Shown: in pieces, positions 1-15,447 of the stretch
Numbering within the stretch: the stretch's first letter is position 1
Layout of the letters: every line of letters begins with the position of its first letter
DNA from: Temnothorax longispinosus
Lineage: Eukaryota; Arthropoda; Insecta; Hymenoptera; Formicidae
Length of the DNA stretch: 64,000 bases
Direction of reading: 5' to 3'
Assembly: GCF_030848805.1 (NCBI RefSeq)
Contig: NC_092362.1
Coordinates: forward strand, 23,855,308 to 23,919,307
Notes under the pieces: generated by a model
Told to the model about the DNA's origin: nothing
Seen by the model: only the letters and a program-made list of their open reading frames with translations
Databases searched by the model: none
Made by a program: the position numbers and the translations under genes

Positions 1-565
1 ACTGCCGGGAACTCTGAAGAAAACGATCGGAATTGTCAGCACCCCGTATTTCTCGTAGATGAGGTGCTGGCGGTCAGATTAAAAAATTGTTTAAAAATAG
101 TAAATAGCTGGAACTCTTGTCAAAACGTATTTAAATGCTCGGAACTATGTGAGAACTGCCGGAACTCTGAAGAAAACGATCGGAATTGTCAGCACCCCGT
201 ATTTCTCGTAGATGAGGTGCTGGCGGTCAGATTAAAAAATTGTTTAAAAATAGTAAATAGCTGGAACTCTTGTCAAAACGTATTTAAATGCTCGGAACTA
301 TGTGAGAACTGCCGGGAACTCTGAAGAAAACGATCGGAATTGTCAGCACCCCGTATTTCTCGTAGATGAGATGCTGGCGGTCGAATTAAAAAATTGTTTA
401 AAAATAGTAAATAGCTGAAACTCTTGTCAAAACGTATTTAAATGCTCGGAACTATGTGAGAACTGCCGGGAACTCTGAAGAAAACGATCAGAATTGTCAG
501 CACCCCGTATTTCTCGTAGATGAGGTGCTGGCGGTCAAATTAAAAAATTGTTTAAAAATAATTAA
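1..565. repeat. Tandem satellite, about 154-bp monomer, 3.6 copies
   Basis: The segment starting ACTGCCGG recurs at positions 1, 155, 308 and 462, so the period is 153-154 bp. Copies differ by only a few bases, such as one G missing in copy 2. Each monomer contains a short inverted repeat, CAGCACC facing GGTGCTG. The array runs off the left edge, so its full length is unknown. An 86-codon open frame at 64-324 comes from the repeat and is not a gene. Confidence 0.95.
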
Positions 566-960
566 AGGCCGGAACTGTCGCTGACACCTATCAGGAACTG
601 TAGAACTCTTCGAGAACTATAGAATCTCATGGTAAAAATCAATTTTTTTGGAATTTGAGGTGCTCGCAATCAGATTAAAAATTTGTTTAAAAATACTTAA
701 TGACCGGAACTATTGCTAAATCTGATCAGGAACTGTAGAACTCTTCGAAAACTATAAAATATCATGTTCAAAATTAATTTTTTCGAAACATGAGGTGCTA
801 CGGAAAGTTAGCACCTCATATTTTCAAAATTCATTTTTTTTAACTAAATCAACGGAACTCTTTCTAAAAATTATCAGGAACTGTAGAACTATTGCGGGTG
901 CAAATAGAACTGTTGATAAAACTTTCGATATTTGAAAGTGAGGTGCCAACTTCACAGAGA
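566..960. repeat. Degenerate copies of the 154-bp satellite
   Basis: Blocks resembling the array to the left continue in decayed form: GAGGTGCT followed by CAGATTAAAAA and TTGTTTAAAAATA recurs near 657-700, and GGAACTGTAGAACTCTTCG recurs near 593 and 729. The GAGGTGC motif also occurs near 786 and 947. This looks like the diverged edge of a satellite array. No gene is seen up to about 1140. Confidence 0.7.
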
Positions 961-1139
961 CTATTTTCGTTCGGTCTAGGTCCTAGAAATATACAAAGAG
1001 AAAGGGAGGGTAGGTGTTAATTTGTGAAGTCGCACAATGACCAGGTGTTTCTTTTATGGGAATAGAGAATATGTAAAAATTTGGGTACGTTCCTTAAAAA
1101 CGCCCTTTAAGGCCCCTTGGGGCAAATAAAGTACCGATT

Positions 1140-1992
1140 CTAAATATAAATCTAAATGTAAATAATTTAATTTAATACAAATTTCAAATAAAAAAATTTT
1201 TTTTAATCAATACCGAAAAGACTGTAATTTGCCCAATTCCGATACTTTTGTTAGCTAGAAAACCGAAACCTTTATTCAGTATTGAATGGCATCTATTCGT
1301 ATATCATTGAGCATTACCCGTACTATAGAACCGCGGATAAAAAAAGCTGGCAAGGTTCTGTACGGAATACATTGAGTCAAAAATTCATTAAAATAAAGAA
1401 AAAAAAGCTGGGGAAAGGTTTCTTCTGGAAGATACATCCAGACGATTTTTGAAAATGAGGTGCCAACTTTACAGTGGCACACGCAGTATGCATATGTAAA
1501 TAATTTAATTTAATAAAAATTTCAAGAAAATTTTAACAAAACGGAACCGGAAAAAAACTGTAAGTTGCGCATATATTATAATCTATTGCCTTGAAAAGGA
1601 TAGGCTCGGAAATGGATAGATTCTACTAGAGCCTAAAAAATATTTTTGTAATTTATGTAAATAAAAGTGGTCAGCCACTTCCCTCCCCTCCTCATTACTC
1701 AGGACTACTAATTGTCAAAATACAAAATATATGTGAAAAATAGATCTATAATTTTAAATTAAAGTCCATTAATGCTTTGCACATAATTATTGATACAATT
1801 ATTATCATAATTACGTATTAAAAGTAAATCATTAAATAAAAAGCTGATAATATGTAAATAATTTAATTTAATACAAATTTCAAATAAAAAAATTTTAATA
1901 AACCGGAACCGAAAAAACTGTAATTTGCGCAATATCGATACTTGTGTTAGCTAAAAAACCGAAACAGAAACCGAAACCTTTATTAAGTATTT
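1140..1992. repeat. Long satellite monomer (about 700-720 bp), copy A plus partial copy
   Basis: This is nearly identical to 4758-6075. The landmark AACCGCGGATAAAAAAAGC lies at 1329 here and at 4768 and 5485 there. Within the monomer, a block beginning ATGTAAATAATTTAATTTAA recurs at about 1154, 1492 and 1853, so the unit is itself made of two related halves of about 340-360 bp. The last copy breaks off at about 1990. Short open frames inside are chance. Confidence 0.9.
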
Positions 1993-2367
1993 TAATGTAC
2001 CGAAACCGAAATCGAACCGATATTTTCATTCGGTCCGGGTTTCTGCTTGAAAGTGTTGAGAACAATTTTATAATCGCACAACGACGCGTGTAGATGAATC
2101 ACGCGCTCGTCGCGTCTCAGAAACACCTGATTAAAATAAAGCAATAAAGAGCGAGCGATCGATGCTTGCTTCGTTGTCACCATTAAGTTATAACATATAA
2201 ATCCGCGACTCAGTCATTCGATCGGACGAAAATCCCTGTCGTCGATCCGGAATTTTATGCGACACCCGAGAGCTCGCTACGTGACGCTATTTTTCTCCCA
2301 CCGCGTTATACGCGGATATGATTGGGTTTTTGCGTATAAGCTTTGCGTAAGTTATTTCGTGCAGAGA

Positions 2368-2456
2368 GTCACAAATGTTAAATGCAATATTCCAATTTGG
2401 TATCATTAATGCTAAAAAAAAAACACATATAATGGAGAGCATTGCAGAGAGTCACT
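2368..2456. repeat. Diverged direct repeat, copy 1 (partner 2908-2988)
   Basis: Both copies share GAGTCACAAATG at the start and ACACATATAATGGAGAGCA near the end. Between these anchors they differ mostly by T in this copy where the other copy has C. It is a local duplication of a roughly 90-bp segment within the unrecognised block. Confidence 0.8.
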
Positions 2457-2503
2457 GCAAGTACTGAAAATCAGAACGCAGCCAGAGTAAAAGTAAGTCA
2501 TGA

Positions 2504-2571
2504 AAGAGCCCATGCACAAAGATTGTCGTAAACGGTTATGACAATCCTTGTGCTTTAGCCCAAAGGCTCTT
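2504..2571. other. Stem-loop
   Basis: AAGAGCC at the left pairs with GGCTCTT at the right. Inside these, GCACAAAGATTGTC pairs with GACAATCCTTGTGC around a 12-base loop. Total span is about 68 bases. No RNA family is recognised; it may be part of a repeat element. Confidence 0.6.
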
Positions 2572-2907
2572 GTACAATAAGCTGCGATAATTTCAACTTC
2601 ATAAGATGTCGAGAAATTAACACAAGTGTGTAATCAGTGTGAAAAATGTCTGCTGGACCGTCGCGCGTCGGTCACCCGCAGTATCGGCCCGTCGAACGCT
2701 ACAAGAAGCCGCACGAAATCCCAAATACGAAAACCGTCGCATGAATGGACAATCGAAAACTCCAAGCTGCGAATCAAATACAAAATCAAAGCCTCCACCT
2801 CTCTCAGAAGGCTCCAACCAAAAAGTAAGGTGGCGCCCAGAACCGCACACCAAGGGCACAGAAGAAACCAAAAACTACCCGTCGCCACCTCTCACTCCCA
2901 CCTCGTG

Positions 2908-2988
2908 CAGGGAGTCACAAATGCCAAATGCAACACTCCAATCCGGTATTACCAATGCCAAAAATGAAAAAACACATATAATGGAGAG
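2908..2988. repeat. Diverged direct repeat, copy 2 (partner 2368-2456)
   Basis: This is the C-rich partner of the segment at 2368-2456, sharing GAGTCACAAATG and ACACATATAATGGAGAGCA. It lies inside the unidentified 149-codon open frame. Confidence 0.8.
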
Positions 2989-3194
2989 CACTGATATAGA
3001 AACACCCCTCAAAAATAAGAATTGGGGGTGTCGAAATTTCGTCAGGGGAGACCCTTCTCCGGACCAAGTCAACGACCCGCCGCCGTGAGCGACGCCAAGG
3101 GCTGTACTTTTTGATGGACGGTCGATTTCATTATTCTTGATTATTTCGCCCGGCTGTTCTGAAAAGGGACATTCTCGCCCCGCTCCCCGCGCTC

Positions 3195-3420
3195 TTCCCA
3201 AATTTTTCGCGTATACCGTAGTCGCGTTATATTAGTGCGGCTCCGAAATCGTGTCGCGTCCGCTCCGCGTTTCTCATGCCCTTTCGATCGCCCGCGTCGG
3301 TGGCGTCGGTCGATTCGACATACATCCGTCATTAATTTACGCGCGAGACTTTCTTTCGATCGGCGAAAAGCGTGGGAAACGCGGAGCGGGCGCGACATGG
3401 CTGTATAGGCACAGTGAGAC
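3195..3420. repeat. GC-rich inverted repeat (foldback or MITE-like)
   Basis: The segment TGTCGCGTCCGCTCCGCGTT at about 3251 reappears inverted, with few changes, near 3380-3403. As a result the same ten-residue peptide, MSRPLRVSHA, is encoded on both strands. The arms flank a spacer of under 100 bp. Clear target duplications were not found. Confidence 0.65.
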
Positions 3421-4317
3421 ACCCAAGACCGAAAACAGTCCCGGCGATACGCTTTTTGCCGATAAGAAGAGACAAAAAAAATCTGCGGTTTCTTTTTGGA
3501 CTTGTTTTTTTACAAGGTTATCCGTTGACGTGCGAAGAGATTTCTCAACAAACTTTCCAACTTCACAAATATTCTATTGTCATTTTTTATTAACTTTTCT
3601 ACTCCCAAGCGAAGCGAGCCGTTCAATAAATGATTTTTTTTAGAATAACTTTGCCAAAAATTTTTAATAATTTTTGTGGATATTTGTGATTCATTTTTAA
3701 GCTATAAATTTTTATTTGAGACAAATAAATACATAATAAATACAATTTTCAAGAAGATATAACTTATTTACTCGGGACGAGAGCCATTCGTCCCATTTGG
3801 GAGCTTATATCTGGGAAAATCAGCATGGGATGAGTCGAAAGATTAAATTAGCGTTAATTTCAAGTTGTAATTGGTTTAGTTTGTATTTGGATTAAAAACT
3901 GAATATTCTTTTCTGCAAAGTATCGGGACTATATATGCGTCATCATTGTCACGCTGATAATTCAGAACGCCGAATTAAAAAAGCAGCAATGGAAAAATTT
4001 TGAGTTACAACTCTTTCACGTAATCATAACGTCGTATATAATGAATCTCGTCGAGTTTCAGAATATCTAAGACAGCGCGGTGAACCTCGTGCTAGTTTCA
4101 AAATTAAAACCTAACGACGGATAAAGCGAGAAGTTACGATCAGTTTTTATCCAGTCCATTCTTATCCCAAGTCACGAAAGGTTTCGTGCGCCCGGAATAC
4201 GCGAAGAGTTTTGTTATTGTAACATAGAGTGGTCGAAAAACACGAAGTTAAGTGTTATCTATAATTTTATCAGGATGAATTAACGGCGAACGTATACAAC
4301 GAGTATAGCGACGAGAA
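3421..4317. other. Intergenic, no gene recognised
   Basis: This stretch of about 900 bp is AT-rich after 3560 and contains no long open frame, RNA gene or clear repeat. It leads into the SPOP-like relic. Confidence 0.6.
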
Positions 4318-4767
4318 GTGTAAAACCTGGCACTGAAAATTTTCATTATCGCGTGTCGCGATTACGCGATAGCGTAACTTCCCCGTTTAAACAAGATATT
4401 ATACAATTATTCATAAAATTTTCTACTACTTCGGGCGTGTATTTTTAAAATTCTACCGGCGCCGCCGCCAGACGAACTCACGATACTCTGCGAAGTCAAA
4501 GTCACACTGAACAATGCAACATCCAAGACACCACGTCGACACGAAGCACCGGAATGTAAACCCGATGATGTCCCTAAACGGCCCTTTAAAAATTCGAAAT
4601 TTTCCGACGTGACGACCTCCGTCGATAGAAGGGAGACTCAGGCGCACAAGCGCACTCCCGCCGAACAAAACCGCGCCTTCCCGGCAATGCTCGAGACAAA
4701 CATGACAGAAAAACGAACAAGCAACGTGAACATAAAAGACATGAATCACGAAACTATAGTACTATAG
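4318..4767 (+). pseudogene. SPOP-like MATH-BTB gene relic (truncated)
   Basis: A plus-strand frame open from 4453 to the stop at 4765-4767 has no early ATG but reads as the end of a MATH domain followed by the first half of a BTB/POZ domain. The peptide LPAPPPDELTILCEV corresponds to the SPOP segment LLPDDKLTLFCEV, and FSDVTTSVDRRETQAHK to the BTB start FTDVxLxVxGxxFxAHK. The later pieces FPAMLETNMTEKRTSNVNI and KDMNHETIV also fit the family. Upstream, at about 4318-4340, KTWH-stop-KFS resembles the MATH start WTIxNFS but with a TGA stop; the rest of MATH is missing. The match ends at about 4758, exactly where the long satellite begins. SPOP-type proteins are cullin-3 substrate adaptors; this copy cannot make one. 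The identification is by eye. Confidence 0.75.
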
Positions 4768-6075
4768 AACCGCGGATAAAAAAAGCTGGCAATGTTCTGT
4801 ACGGAACACATTGAGTCAAAAATTCATTAAAATAAAGAAAAAAAAGCTGGGGAAAGGTTTCTTCTGATGGAAAAGATACATCCAGACGATTTTTGAAAAT
4901 GAGGTGCCAACTTTACAGTGGCACACGCAGTATGCATATGTAAATAATTTAATTTAATAAAAATTTCAAGAAAATTTTAACAAACGGAACCGGAAAAAAA
5001 CTAAGTTGCGCATATATTATAATTTATTGCCTTGAAAAGAATAGGCTCGGAAATGGATAGATTCTAGAGCCTAGTAGAAAATATTTTTGTAATTTATGTA
5101 AATGAAAGTGGTCAGCCACTTCCCTCCCCTCCTCATTACTCAGGACTACTACGTGTCAAAATACAAAACATATGTGAAAAATAGATCTATAATTTTAAAT
5201 TAAAGTCCATTAATGCTTTGCACATAATTATTGATACAATTATTATCATAATTACGTATTAAAAGTAAATCATTAAATAAAAAGCTGATAATATGTAAAT
5301 AATTTAATTTAATACAAATTTCAAATAAAAAAATTTTAATAAACCGGAACCGAAAAAACTGTATAATTTGCGCAATATACCGATACTTTTGTTAGCTAGA
5401 AAACGGAAACAGAAATCGAAACCTTTATTAAGTATTGAATGGCATCTATTCGTATATCATTGAGCAGCATTACCCGTATTATAGAACCGCGGATAAAAAA
5501 AGCTGGCAAGGTTCTGTACGGAAGACATTGAGTCAAAAATTCATTAAAATAAAGAAAAAAAAGCTGGGGAAAGGTTTCTTCCGGAAGATACATCCAGACG
5601 ATCATTTTTTAAAATATAAAGTGCCAACTTTACAGTGGCACACGCAGTATGCATATGTAAATAATTTAATTTAATAAAAATTTCAAGAAAAATTTAACAA
5701 AACGAAACCGGAAAAAACTAAGTTGCGCATATATTATAATCTATTGCCTTGAAAAGGATAGGATCGGAAATGGATGGATTCTAGAGCTTAGAAAATATTT
5801 TTGTAATTTATGTAAATAAAAGTGGTCAGCCACTTTCCTCCCCTCCTCATTACTCAAAACTACTAATTGTCAAAATACAAAATATATGTGAAAAATAGAT
5901 ATATAATTTTAAATTAAAGTCCATTAATGCTTTGCACATAATTATTGATACAATTATTATCATAATTACGTATTAAAAGTAAATCATTAAATAAAAAGCT
6001 AACAATATGTAAATAATTTAAATTAATACAAATTTCAAATAAAAAAATTTTAATAAACCGGAACCGGAAAAACAC
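4758..6075. repeat. Long satellite, copies B and C plus partial copy
   Basis: These are two tandem copies of the monomer seen at 1140-1992, with the landmark AACCGCGGAT at 4768 and 5485 (717 bp apart). A further partial copy starts at about 6005 and ends near 6075. Copy B lacks its first part, which is where the SPOP-like relic joins. Differences among copies are scattered substitutions and small indels. No coding potential. Confidence 0.9.
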
Positions 6076-6115
6076 TGATTTGCGTAATAAAACATTAAAC
6101 TAAAAAATAACTCAC

Positions 6116-6162
6116 CGGCCGATGCGCAACAGCGGAGTTGTAAGTTGTAACCCTGCGTTAAT
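6116..6162 (-). other. Exon-like segment with conserved splice sites (left arm)
   Basis: On the minus strand a good acceptor (TTATGTTACAG) precedes, and a good donor (GTGAGTT) follows, a 47-base segment. Its counterpart in the right arm, 9014-9053, has the same splice signals. It is probably a small untranslated exon of a gene whose 5' end was duplicated. No protein is recognised. Confidence 0.5.
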
Positions 6163-6518
6163 CTGTAACATAAAAATATTTTTACATTAAAGTAGGTGTC
6201 CAAGATAATATTATCTAATTAACGAATATCATGTAATGGACGAATCAAAAGTTGCGCACTTGAGAAAGTGGCGGATATTCCGTCACAGGACTGACAGGAC
6301 TGACAGGACAGCAAAGTAATAGATGAATAACAATTTAACTACTCACCCCACGGTTGCTCCGCCGTCGCCCGATGCCTCCCCAGGTCCTTCTCCGTTGCAG
6401 CGTTGGTCCGTTGGCCGGTTGGCCCACTCACTATTCACTCACGACGTTCACGAAAATCGACGATAAGATCGCGTCGCTTATGATCGCGCGATATTTTCGA
6501 CTTTGCACGACACTTCCG

Positions 6519-7215
6519 GCATTAATCTCGCGACGCAACGGAAAAATTACGGCGGAGAAGCTGTATGATCCGCTCGACGCCATGTCCGTCGGCCCGTGCC
6601 GCGATCTCCCGCAGGTAGACGAACATGGCGGAATTTCGTAAATCGCACGGCCGGCCAACTTCACCCGCCAAAAGCAACCGTGGCGTCGCGTCACTTCACT
6701 CGCGACGTTCACGAAAATCGACCGATATCGTCGCTTATGATCGCGCGACACTAAAGGCACGGCACTCCCGGCATTAATCTCGCGACGCGGAAACGGAAAA
6801 ATTACGGCGGAGAAGCTGTATGATCCGCTCGACGCCATGTCCGTCGGCCCGTGCCGCGATCTCCCGCAGGTAGACGAACATGGCGGAATTTCGTAAATCG
6901 TCACTTCACTCGCGACGTTCACGAAAATCGACCGATATCGTCGCTTATGATCGCGCGACACTAAAGGCACGGCACTCCCGGCATTAATCTCGCGACGCGG
7001 AAACGGAAAAATTACGACGAAGAAGCTGCGAACGAAGCTGTATGATCCGCTCGACACCCGTCGGCCCACGTCGGCCCGTGCCGCGATGTCCATTGTCCCG
7101 CAGATAGACGATAACATAGAGACGACGTTCACGAGCGAAAATCGACGACATCGTCTCTTATGATCGCGCGACACTGCGCGACACTGCGCGACACTAAAAA
7201 GGCACGGCACTCCCC
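6519..7215. repeat. Tandem repeat of about 210-250 bp inside the left arm
   Basis: The marker GGCATTAATCTCGCGACGC recurs at about 6519, 6771 and 6980, and in altered form at 7215 and 7542 where a transposon splits it. The middle unit has about 40 extra bases. Units also share CTGTATGATCCGCTCGAC and GTAGACGAACATGGCGGAA. The right arm has only one such unit, so the expansion came after the arms separated. Confidence 0.85.
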
Positions 7216-7222
7216 GGTATTA

Positions 7223-7541
7223 GGGTTGGTTTATAATGCCCGATCTACAATAGCTGTAGTAAGCTGTAGTAAGCTTCAAGCCGTAAGAAATTGACCAATT
7301 ACAGGCGAATGTGAGGAGAATAATCAACTGTGATTGGTCAATTTCTTACATCTTGAGGCTTACTACAGCTTACTACAGCTATTGTAGATCGGGCATAATA
7401 GCCGTAACCGTTGATTTAAGCCGTAATCTTTAAGAAATTGACCAATCACAGTCGATTATTCTTCTCACATTCGACTGTGATTGGTCAATTTCTTAAAGAT
7501 TACGGCTTAAATCAACGGTTACGGCTATTATAAATCAACCC
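7223..7541. mobile_element. MITE, PIF/Harbinger-like, with TTA target duplication
   Basis: This 319-bp element is bounded by TTA at 7220-7222 and TTA at 7542-7544. Its ends are inverted repeats: GGGTTGGTTTATAATGCCCG at the left and GGGTTGATTTATAATAGCCG at the right (read inward). The uninterrupted target, CATTAATCTCGCGACG, is present in the neighbouring tandem units, which confirms the insertion point. Inside are two adjacent hairpins, about 7232-7400 and 7397-7535, that share the core AAGAAATTGACCAAT. A 3-bp TWA target duplication and GGG-starting ends are known features of PIF/Harbinger elements. It has no coding capacity. Confidence 0.85.
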
Positions 7542-7587
7542 TTAATCTCACGACACGGACGCGGCGTGTACTTCATTACACTTATTA

Positions 7588-7706
7588 TAGGCTGCGTTCG
7601 CTTTGATTGCTTTCGGAACGTAACCGATGGTCCAATGAGAAAAATTCGTTATCGAAAAAGAAATTCTCTCATTGGGCCATCCGACTGATTGTATTAGAAC
7701 CGGCCT
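7588..7706. repeat. Short imperfect inverted repeat
   Basis: CGATGGTCCAATGAGAAAAA at 7627 faces its near-complement around TCTCTCATTGGGCCATCCG at 7668-7687. The region may be a small MITE; its ends are not clear. Confidence 0.5.
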
Positions 7707-7814
7707 TAAATGAACATTCGATGTATCACATTTTTCTGTAATCTGAATAATAATCGGACCTGGCGATTCGTACTTATATTACTCTACGATGTGCGATCCG
7801 CGAGCAACGACATC

Positions 7815-8015
7815 AGAAATCAGAACGGGCCGCGGGCGCCTTGGTAACATGACCAGTGGGGATAGAGAGGGGTAGGCTTTATGCGATACGCATACCCGGC
7901 ATACCGAACTAACCGACCGCAGCGAGGCTGCGACCGCGCACCGTGTGTATTCACCTTACCCCCACTCTATCCCCACTACTCATGTTTACCGCGACGCCCG
8001 TGACCTGTTCTGACG
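7815..8015. mobile_element. Palindromic element of about 200 bp
   Basis: The left arm reads CAGAACGGGCCGCGGGCG, then GTAACATGACCAGTGGGG and ATAGAGAGGGG. The right arm, reversed, reads CAGAACAGGTCACGGGCG, then GTAAACATGAGTAGTGGGG and ATAGAGTGGGG. This pairing across about 55 bp per arm is typical of a MITE. Target duplications are not certain. It lies between the two arms of the large inverted duplication. Confidence 0.65.
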
Positions 8016-8284
8016 TCAGACGTGTCGTTACTCCCGCGCCCCGCGCCCCTCGCTCCAGTTCCCGTTCCCATATCGCGGAGTAAATACACGAGTCGCCGGG
8101 TCCGATTGTTTAGCTTGCGACAAACTGTGATACATATATCGAAAGTTCATTTAATTCATGTGCTTCGAGGAATTTATACGGATACCGAGGTATATCGCAT
8201 TCGATTACATTTTTTCGGATAATCCGTAGTTAATCAAAGTCGCGTAATCGCGTAATCGCGTTCTCGAGACAGTTGCTCCGGGCG

Positions 8285-8624
8285 AGTGAAGTTGGCCGTG
8301 CGCGATTTACGAAATTCTCTCCGCCACCTTCGCTTCACTTGTCGTGTCTACCTGCGCGCGGGAATCGCGGGATGTCAAGCGGATCGTATAGTTTCGTTCG
8401 TAGTTTCTTCGACCGCGACGTAATTAGTTACCGCGTCGCGAGATTAATACCGGGAGTGCCGTGTGCCTTTAGTATCGCGCGATCATAAGAGGAGACGATA
8501 TCGACGATATCGTCGATTTTCGCTCGTGAACGTCGTCGCGTTGTGAGTGAGTGCGACAATGGACCAAGGACCAACGGAGTAACGGAGGACGGGAGGCATC
8601 GGGCGACGGCGGAGCGACCGTGGG
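8285..8624 (+). other. Exon-like segment, probable 5' untranslated exon (right arm)
   Basis: The segment ends in a strong donor, GTGAGT at 8625-8630, and the left arm has the same donor on the minus strand at 6346. Its only ATG near the 3' end (about 8558) opens eight codons. Start is unknown; 8285 is where arm similarity becomes evident. It may be the first exon of a transcript continuing to 9014-9053, whose coding part is not in this window. Confidence 0.35.
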
Positions 8625-9013
8625 GTGAGTAGTTGTTAATTTTCTTATATATTATATTTTGCCGTCCTGTCAGTTCTGTGGTGGACTCCGCCACTTTCGT
8701 GGTTTTTAACTACGGTGCAATTTCGGGTCGAGTCTGATCTCCGGCGTATGCGAGATATTACGTCGCGAACGTCGCGTCTCTCTCTTTATTCGCACGGTCG
8801 CAGTATTATTTGCACAATTTTTCGCGGATGAATTATGCGAACTAGTTAACACGGAAATATCCAGCCGCTTATTGCGGCGCCGGCGGCCGCGATTGTTTTT
8901 TACATTTTAAAATCAGATATTTGTTAAAATAATGTTTTAAAAACGAGCAATAATTATTTACTGTCGATTATCTTGGACGTAGCTTTAATATAGAAATATT
9001 TCTTTTGTTACAG

Positions 9014-9053
9014 ATCAACGCAGAATTACAACTCCGCTGTTGCGCATCGGCCG
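9014..9053 (+). other. Exon-like segment with conserved splice sites (right arm)
   Basis: The acceptor TCTTTTGTTACAG precedes it and the donor GTGAGTT follows it; both are kept in the left-arm copy at 6116-6162. It is 40 bases long and contains no start codon, so an untranslated exon is more likely than a coding one. Confidence 0.45.
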
Positions 9054-9066
9054 GTGAGTTATTTTT

Positions 9067-15447
<6,381 letters not shown>

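Larger units (their letters stand above)
2000..3100. other. Block interrupting the satellite; no recognised gene
   Basis: This begins the 2.7-kb stretch separating satellite copies A and B. It holds a duplicated 90-bp piece, a stem-loop and an open frame of 149 codons (2639-3088, plus) rich in Lys, Pro, Ser and Thr that resembles no family I know. The overlapping reading from the ATG at 2646 ends after 32 codons. The long frame may be a relic of a mobile element, because part of it is repeated nearby, but I cannot show that it is translated. Confidence 0.4.
6105..7219 (-). repeat. Left arm of large inverted duplication
   Basis: Read on the minus strand, this arm matches 8271-9066 read on the plus strand. 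Shared landmarks include the segment around GTTGCGCATCGGCCGGTGAG (end at 6111 here, 9058 there), the segment GATGCCTCCC next to the first splice donor, ACGTTCACGAAAATCGAC, and the junction GGCCAACTTCAC. The arm is expanded by internal tandem copies and interrupted at its inner end by a small transposon. A 259-codon minus-strand open frame (6431-7210) consists of these repeats and is not judged a gene. Confidence 0.85.
8271..9066 (+). repeat. Right arm of large inverted duplication
   Basis: This is the inverted partner of 6105-7219. It carries a single copy of the unit that is tandemly repeated in the left arm. It also has about 250 bp in the putative intron (8745-9000) that the left arm lacks. 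It ends with ATTACAACTCCGCTGTTGCG and CATCGGCCGGTGAGTT, mirrored at the outer end of the left arm. Confidence 0.85.

Noticed and set aside
1..960. A CRISPR-like array from the regular repeats
   Set aside because: The whole 154-bp unit is conserved with no unique spacers, and the DNA is eukaryotic; it is a satellite.
2639..3088. A 149-codon plus-strand frame as a real gene
   Set aside because: No family match; part of it is duplicated nearby in decayed form, so a repeat origin is at least as likely.
6431..7210. A 259-codon minus-strand open frame with an in-frame 70-residue repeat
   Set aside because: The frame follows tandemly duplicated DNA in an inverted duplication; the repeated peptide has no family and the counterpart arm has only a short frame.
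6105..9066. A protein-coding gene in the inverted duplication
   Set aside because: The splice-bounded pieces contain no usable start or long frame; only untranslated exons can be argued.
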